The translations under genes and the position numbers were made by a program. From NCBI GenBank assembly GCA_030640905.1, contig DAOWIM010000076.1, forward strand, positions 1 to 11,522: 11,522 nt of DNA, written 5' to 3'. Positions 7,800 to 11,522 of this stretch are shown piece by piece. Every line of letters starts with the position of its first letter. Position 1 is the first letter of the stretch. The notes below the pieces were generated by a model. It was not told the origin of the DNA, did not search any database, and worked only from the letters and a program-made list of their open reading frames with translations. Origin of the DNA: a bacterium (GTDB lineage: Bacteria; Zixibacteria; MSB-5A5; GN15; FEB-12).

Positions 7800-7962
7800 T
7801 ACCTCGGCGACCTCAGTAACGCAATGTTGGCAGATCGTTGACCTGTTTTTGTTTGCAATTTTGTGCGTTAAACCATAAACTATTGTCTGTCTGGCTCGAT
7901 ATAAGGAATGTTGATACGGCTGAATTGTTTTTGAGTTTCGCATTGTTTAAAGGGATTTGAAC
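7800..7962 (+). other. Leader region of mreB, AT-rich, no gene seen
   Basis: Between the terminator and mreB there are about 160 AT-rich bases without a plausible ORF. It must hold the mreB promoter, since a strong terminator precedes it. TTGCAA (7854-7859) with TAAACT 17 bases later (7877-7882) is the only spaced pair I see, matching four of six bases in each box. TATAAG at 7900-7905 is a better -10 but has no -35. No promoter can be named with confidence. Confidence 0.35.
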
Positions 7963-8991
7963 TTGGGTTTTTTTGACCTCTTCTCCAACGATATCGGGAT
8001 TGACTTAGGCACTGCCAATACGCTGGTTTATGTGTTAGGGCAGGGGATCGTCCTAAACGAGCCTTCGGTTGTCGCAATCGAACAATCATCCGGCAAAGTC
8101 CTGGCAATCGGCTCGGCTGCCAAAGAGATGACAGGCCGCACACCGGGTGGCATTGCTGCGATTCGTCCACTCAAAGACGGTGTGATCGCTGATTTTGAAA
8201 TCTCAGAAAAACTTATTGCCGATTTTATCCGGCGTGTTGTAAGGCACAAGTTCCTAATGAAACCGCGCGTGGTTATTTCGGTGCCGTCAGGGATCACCGA
8301 AGTTGAGAAACGAGCTGTTCGTGACTCGGCGGAAAATGCCGGGGCTCGCGAAGTTTATCTACTGCAGGAACCGATGGCGGCAGCTATTGGTGTTGGACTG
8401 CCGGTTGACCAGCCTTCGGGAAGCATGGTTATTGATATCGGCGGCGGTACGACTGAGATCGCCGTTATCGCCCTCAACGGTATAGTTAATGACACCTCTA
8501 TCCGCGTGGCTGGTGACGAGTGCAATGACGCTATCATTATGTACCTCAAGAAGAATTACAACCTTCTTATCGGCGAATTGACGGCTGAGGATATCAAGAT
8601 CAAGATCGGCTCGGCGTTCCCACTCGAAAAGGAACTGACAGTGGATATCCGCGGACGCGACCTTGTGGCCGGGGTGCCGAAAAACCTCAAGCTATCATCG
8701 GTGCAGGTCAGAGAGGCGCTTTCGGAGACTATCGACAAGGTAGTCGAGGCGGTCCGTCAGGCCCTCGAAAGAACACCACCGGAACTGGCCTCCGATATTC
8801 TCGAACGCGTTATTATCCTCACCGGCGGGGGCGCTCTGCTGAGAGGGTTGGATAAGCTGTTGCGGCAGGAAACTAACTTGCCGGTCAATGTGGCCGAAGA
8901 TCCGCTTACATGTGTCGCCAGAGGTACTGGCAAAGTGCTTGAGAATTTCCCCGAGTACACCAAAGTCATCGAAAAAAGCAAGCGCGACTAG
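7963..8991 (+). CDS. mreB: Rod shape-determining protein MreB (bacterial actin)
   Basis: This 342-residue protein is full length for MreB and very well conserved. It forms membrane-bound actin-like filaments that direct the cell-wall elongation machinery. Actin-fold motifs appear in order: phosphate-1 loop D-L-G-T-A-N-T (14-20), the E-P-M-A-A-A segment with the catalytic Glu137, phosphate-2 loop D-I-G-G-G-T-T-E (158-165) and adenosine motif T-G-G-G-A-L-L (287-293). The N-terminus M-G-F-F-D-L-F is a short amphipathic membrane-contact stretch. Two in-frame TTG codons are possible starts, at 7957 and 7963. AAAGGGA at 7949-7955 sits seven bases before the second but almost touches the first, and the second gives the usual MreB N-terminus, so 7963 is chosen. 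The gene is not followed by mreC and mreD, which often accompany it; the next gene is an ECF sigma factor on the same strand after about 200 bp. An additional MreB/Mbl paralogue elsewhere is possible. Confidence 0.96.
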   Translation: MGFFDLFSNDIGIDLGTANTLVYVLGQGIVLNEPSVVAIEQSSGKVLAIGSAAKEMTGRTPGGIAAIRPLKDGVIADFEISEKLIADFIRRVVRHKFLMKPRVVISVPSGITEVEKRAVRDSAENAGAREVYLLQEPMAAAIGVGLPVDQPSGSMVIDIGGGTTEIAVIALNGIVNDTSIRVAGDECNDAIIMYLKKNYNLLIGELTAEDIKIKIGSAFPLEKELTVDIRGRDLVAGVPKNLKLSSVQVREALSETIDKVVEAVRQALERTPPELASDILERVIILTGGGALLRGLDKLLRQETNLPVNVAEDPLTCVARGTGKVLENFPEYTKVIEKSKRD

Positions 8992-9074
8992 CTGACAAGT
9001 CAGTTTTAGGTCCCTCGAAAAGACACCACAATCGACACCAACAGTGCCGGCAAACCGGCCGGCAAGCCAGTTTT
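8992..9074 (+). other. Downstream region of mreB with two weak hairpins
   Basis: Directly after the mreB stop, CTGAC-AA-GTCAG followed by TTTT (8992-9007) could form only a four- or five-pair stem. Further on, GCCGGC (9046-9051) can pair with GCCGGC (9058-9063), with TTTT at 9071-9074, seven bases beyond the stem. Either might weakly terminate mreB transcription. Neither is convincing, so read-through into the sigma factor operon is possible. Also present is a repeat of GACACCA at 9022-9028 and 9034-9040, period 12. Confidence 0.25.
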
Positions 9075-9144
9075 ACACTCATCCGAAAGAGCTAACGCCT
9101 TCCGTACCATCGGTGTATAGTCCCACGCTTCAGAATTTATAAAA

Positions 9145-9172
9145 GAAACTATGTTTCGCCGGTTAATCTTTT
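9145..9172 (+). promoter_or_regulatory. Tentative ECF-type autoregulatory promoter of the sigma operon
   Basis: GAAACT at 9145-9150 resembles the AAC-containing -35 element of ECF promoters. After 16 bases TCTTTT (9167-9172) loosely resembles the TCTGA-like -10 of RpoE-type factors. The position, about 40 bases before the ATG, fits autoregulation. The match is loose and could be chance. Confidence 0.2.
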
Positions 9173-9210
9173 TATGGAGTCAACTGTCCTAAGTATAGAA
9201 ATTGATAAGT

Positions 9211-9771
9211 ATGGGACGTAACGATGATGAGAAAATCGCTGGACTGGCAACTCTGGCAAAAGATGGTGACCGGCCAGCCTTTTCCGAACTTGTGCGACTA
9301 CTGATGAAACCGATTGTAGCTCTGACATACCGAATGACACGGGACCACGATCTTGCCCGCGACCTTGCACAGGAGACCTTTGTAACAGCCTGGGAGAAGA
9401 TCGGAACATTCCGAGGAGATGCCCGGTTTGACAGTTGGCTCTATCGGATCGCTTACAATAAGACGCTCAACCATCTTGACCGCGTTCGTCGCGAGGTCTC
9501 CCCGGACACTATTGGGGATCAACCAGCTGTCGATGTAGCATCCAACCCGGAAGCTAACCTCAACCGGAGCGATCTGCAGGCCGATATTCTGGCTTTCGCC
9601 GCCAAGCTTCCTCCCCAGCAGCGGGTTGTTTTTGATTTACGCTTCTATAAGAGCATGAGCTTTGGCGAAATTGCCGATGTTACCGAAAAGGCGGAGGGGA
9701 CAGTCAAGACCCATTACCGTCAGGCGGTTGAGAAACTGCGTCATTTTGCCAGAGAGCGAGGGTGGCGATGA
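9211..9771 (+). CDS. ECF-subfamily RNA polymerase sigma factor
   Basis: Counting from the ATG at 9211 it has 186 residues, typical for an ECF (group 4) sigma factor. It would direct RNA polymerase to a small set of stress promoters. Region 2 covers about residues 23-95, with the D-L-A-Q-E-T-F-V-x-A-W core helix contact and the W-L-Y-R-I-A-x-N segment for -10 recognition. Region 4 covers about 122-177, with L-P-P-Q-Q-R and the helix-turn-helix S-F-G-E-I-A ... G-T-V-K-T-H for -35 binding. No region 1 or 3 is present, as expected. A TTG three codons upstream (9202) is an alternative start; in-frame stops at 9190 and 9196 exclude anything earlier. Neither start has a good Shine-Dalgarno sequence (GGAG at 9176-9179 is over 30 bases away), suggesting low basal translation. 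It overlaps the anti-sigma gene by four bases, which implies coupled translation and a cognate pair. Confidence 0.94.
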   Translation: MGRNDDEKIAGLATLAKDGDRPAFSELVRLLMKPIVALTYRMTRDHDLARDLAQETFVTAWEKIGTFRGDARFDSWLYRIAYNKTLNHLDRVRREVSPDTIGDQPAVDVASNPEANLNRSDLQADILAFAAKLPPQQRVVFDLRFYKSMSFGEIADVTEKAEGTVKTHYRQAVEKLRHFARERGWR

Positions 9772-10370
9772 TGAACTGCGCACGAATCCAACAGGAACTG
9801 ATGCTGCTTTTTGGAAGTGGTGACCTCCCCGAAGAAATCCGGCTCCATCTCGATAGCTGCCCGGAATGCCGCGATTTTGCGGCTGAACTGGAAGCGGTAC
9901 AGAAACGACTCGGTGACGATGAAGATTTCTTCCCGAACGATTCAGAAGTCGAAACGCTGGCAATTTCAGTTGATGCCGCCATTGACGAGATCGAGTCACG
10001 CAAGGTCGTGCCGAGCAAGGTCGTGCCGAGCAAGATCGTATCGGTTGCGGCATCGCAGAATCTTTTCCGAACTAAGTATCTCGCTACTGCGGCTGCAGTC
10101 GTGCTGGCTCTGGGGACATATCTGGTTGGTCAGTTCTCAATAGACATGGCACCTCCATCTGCCGGTTACGAAGACGACAGTTATTTCTCAACAGTGTGGT
10201 CGGAGACCGACGAGGAACAGTATGAACCGAACGACCCGGCTGTTAGAATGCTTATCAGCGATTATGCCGAGACCGCCCGGTTGTCCGGCACAGATGAATT
10301 GCTCTCGGACATCACCGAGGAAGAATACGATTATATGATGAAGAATTTTGATATAGGAGACCTGCTATGA
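9768..10370 (+). CDS. Membrane-anchored anti-sigma factor with ZAS (zf-HC2) zinc finger
   Basis: The start is taken as the ATG at 9768, inside the sigma stop (ATGA overlap), giving 200 residues; GTG at 9762 and ATG at 9771 are alternatives. The N-terminal ZAS domain has a Cys near the start (C4) and the H27-x3-C31-x2-C34 motif (H-L-D-S-C-P-E-C), the zinc-binding fold that clamps ECF sigma factors in the cytoplasm. A linker with a duplicated K-V-V-P-S unit follows (about 79-88). One membrane segment lies at about 105-124, then a strongly acidic, probably periplasmic tail of some 75 residues without cysteines. In the family, signals outside the membrane or redox change at the zinc release the sigma factor. 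A periplasmic tail followed by Spy-like genes favours signal input from the periplasm here. The next gene begins inside this gene's stop codon. Confidence 0.9.
   Translation: MMNCARIQQELMLLFGSGDLPEEIRLHLDSCPECRDFAAELEAVQKRLGDDEDFFPNDSEVETLAISVDAAIDEIESRKVVPSKVVPSKIVSVAASQNLFRTKYLATAAAVVLALGTYLVGQFSIDMAPPSAGYEDDSYFSTVWSETDEEQYEPNDPAVRMLISDYAETARLSGTDELLSDITEEEYDYMMKNFDIGDLL
10001..10043 (+). repeat. In-frame 15-bp tandem repeat in the anti-sigma linker
   Basis: CAAGGTCGTGCCGAG occurs twice in perfect tandem (10001-10015, 10016-10030). A third, diverged partial copy follows (CAAGATCGTATCG, 10031-10043). It encodes K-V-V-P-S, K-V-V-P-S, K-I-V-S just before the membrane segment. Because the unit is a multiple of three, slippage would lengthen or shorten the linker without breaking the frame. 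Confidence 0.9.
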
Positions 10371-10975
10371 GAAACCTGCTGGCTCTATTTACAGGCGTAG
10401 CTCTGACACTCTTGACAGCCGGATCGCTGGATGCGGCAGATCAATATGGGCACGGTCAACGAGTACCGATGTTCGCTCAGGCAGATCGGCCACCGCCAGG
10501 GCAAGGGCCGGGACCGGGTCGCATGATGGACGGCAAGATGCATCGGGGTGAAATTCGTCATGTCGAACAGCTTAGGATGCTCAAGATGCTGGAACTGCTT
10601 GATCTCGGCGAAGATCAGGAAGTTGAGTTCATTACTCGGCTCCGCGCATTCCGTAAATCTCTTCGGGCGATCAATGAAGAAAAAGAAAGCCATGTCACAA
10701 AACTCGCCGAAGGACTCCACGACGGCCAACTGACTGATTCGCAGATAAACGATCTGATCGATTCGATCAGAGAGGTCGGCGACCGGTTAAGGGCGGAGAG
10801 TGGTCGATTTATCGATGATTGTCGTGGTATGCTCACAGCCCCGCAACTTGGCAAGCTGGTTGTGTTCGAGATGAAATTCGAACGCGAGCTACTTGGCCGG
10901 ATTCGGGCATTCCGCGAGGAAGGTCGGATGCGAAGGATGCAGGGAGAGCCTTTAAGTCCCGATGAAAAACCGTAG
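10367..10975 (+). CDS. Exported Spy/CpxP-like LTxxQ protein, first copy (possible periplasmic sensor)
   Basis: This 202-residue protein has a signal peptide (hydrophobic about 4-19, cleavage near A23/A24), so it should be periplasmic. The mature N-terminus is Pro/Gly-rich, then rich in Met and His (about 50-75, including M-M-D-G-K-M-H-R-G-E-I-R-H), a composition suited to copper, nickel or zinc binding. The rest is predicted all-helical and charged, with LTxxQ motifs at 122-126 (LTDSQ) and 156-160 (LTAPQ), the mark of Spy/CpxP proteins. Family members are ATP-independent chaperones (Spy), two-component inhibitors (CpxP) or metal sensors for ECF systems (CnrX). One Cys (152) is present. Its ATG overlaps the anti-sigma stop (ATGA), so its output is tied to the anti-sigma factor, which favours a regulatory partner over a bulk chaperone. 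That role is inference. No membrane anchor beyond the signal peptide is seen. Confidence 0.8.
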   Translation: MRNLLALFTGVALTLLTAGSLDAADQYGHGQRVPMFAQADRPPPGQGPGPGRMMDGKMHRGEIRHVEQLRMLKMLELLDLGEDQEVEFITRLRAFRKSLRAINEEKESHVTKLAEGLHDGQLTDSQINDLIDSIREVGDRLRAESGRFIDDCRGMLTAPQLGKLVVFEMKFERELLGRIRAFREEGRMRRMQGEPLSPDEKP

Positions 10976-11008
10976 ATAACAGCAAACGTAAAAGAAAGGA
11001 GAATCATC

Positions 11009-11522
11009 ATGAAACATCTAATCACAGCCCTACTAATACTCGCTCTGACAGCGGGTGCAGCGTTCGCCCAGCGTGGTGGACATGGGTTTGAGCCGGGTAT
11101 GGACAATTTCGGCCCGCATCCGATGATGCAAAAAGGCCAGCATGGTCAATTCGGTCCGCAGGGTAGGGGAGACGATTTTGGTCACCTCCTTCGGTTCGCC
11201 GACGAGATCAATCTGAGCGAAGAGCAACGCCAGACCCTAAAGGACCTCCGGTACGAATTCAAGATGGAGCAGATTGACCGTCAGGCTGAAGTCGAGAAAG
11301 CGGGAGTTACTCTCAGGGCCCTGATGCGAGATGACGACGCCGACGAACGGCATGTGTTCGAGGCTATCGACAAAGCTGCGGTTCTCAAAGCTGACCTTCA
11401 CAAGATGCGCTATGCTCACAGGAAGCAGATGAGAGACGTGCTGACCGAGGAGCAACGGGCAAAGCTCAAAGAGCTCCGGTGGAATCGCGGTGACCGCGAG
11501 ATTGAAGAACGAAAAGTGATTC
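11009..11522 (+). CDS. Exported Spy/CpxP-like LTxxQ protein, second copy (partial, runs off the window)
   Basis: From the ATG at 11009 the frame stays open to the window end, giving 171 codons. AAGGAG at 10996-11001 lies seven bases before the start, by far the strongest ribosome binding site of this operon. A clean signal peptide ends at A-F-A (residue 20) before Gln21. The mature N-terminus (21-60) is Gly/His/Met/Gln-rich with repeated G-H-G and G-Q-H-G-Q-F-G pieces. Two LTxxQ-type motifs follow, L-S-E-E-Q (69-73) and L-T-E-E-Q (145-149), in a highly charged helical region, as in Spy/CpxP and the related periplasmic heavy-metal resistance family. The gap from the previous gene is 33 bases, so it is probably the same transcript but translated more strongly. 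That fits a stress-induced periplasmic chaperone or metal buffer. The C-terminal end and anything following are outside the window. Confidence 0.82.
   Translation, partial: MKHLITALLILALTAGAAFAQRGGHGFEPGMDNFGPHPMMQKGQHGQFGPQGRGDDFGHLLRFADEINLSEEQRQTLKDLRYEFKMEQIDRQAEVEKAGVTLRALMRDDDADERHVFEAIDKAAVLKADLHKMRYAHRKQMRDVLTEEQRAKLKELRWNRGDREIEERKVI

Noticed and set aside
9138..9143. TATAAA as a sigma-70 -10 box for the sigma operon
   Set aside because: No acceptable -35 lies 16-18 bases upstream (the best is TGTATA).

Overview
The window (11,522 bases, roughly half G+C) is an ordinary, densely coded bacterial chromosome segment. The periplasmic folding factors, exported M23 peptidase, Spy/CpxP-type periplasmic proteins, MreB and ETF-ubiquinone oxidoreductase together suggest a diderm, respiring, rod-shaped organism. 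The protein style (long exported peptidases with Ig-like tails, stand-alone MreB, TTG starts) fits an uncultivated lineage near the FCB group, such as Zixibacteria. That placement is inference and cannot be settled from the sequence alone. I see no phage, transposon, CRISPR, tRNA or rRNA sequence.

Layout, left to right. The window opens in the last 38 codons of an electron transfer flavoprotein-ubiquinone oxidoreductase (+). A strong hairpin terminator, usable from both strands, separates it from a convergent PpiD/SurA-like foldase gene (-). A 204-bp divergent promoter region follows; the two best sigma-70-like promoters, one per strand, overlap at their -10 elements. Rightward come a large secreted M23 metallopeptidase and, 38 bp downstream, a rhomboid intramembrane protease with a well-supported TTG start. 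Next is a monocistronic hybrid malic enzyme (malic domain plus phosphotransacetylase-like domain) closed by a textbook terminator, then mreB on its own without mreC/mreD behind it.

The right end is the most interesting part: a compact operon of an ECF sigma factor, a membrane-anchored zinc-binding (ZAS) anti-sigma factor, and two exported, His/Met-rich Spy/CpxP-like proteins. The first three genes are joined by ATGA overlaps. The fourth has its own strong ribosome binding site and runs off the window. The architecture resembles ECF systems that sense metal or misfolded protein in the periplasm (compare CnrYXH and Cpx/Spy), with the Spy-like proteins as sensor and/or effector.

A common thread is the cell envelope: foldase, wall or surface peptidase, membrane protease, cytoskeletal shape factor and an envelope-stress regulon. 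I saw no clearly new class of system. The sigma/anti-sigma/double-Spy module and the split catalytic residues of the foldase are the best candidates for follow-up.
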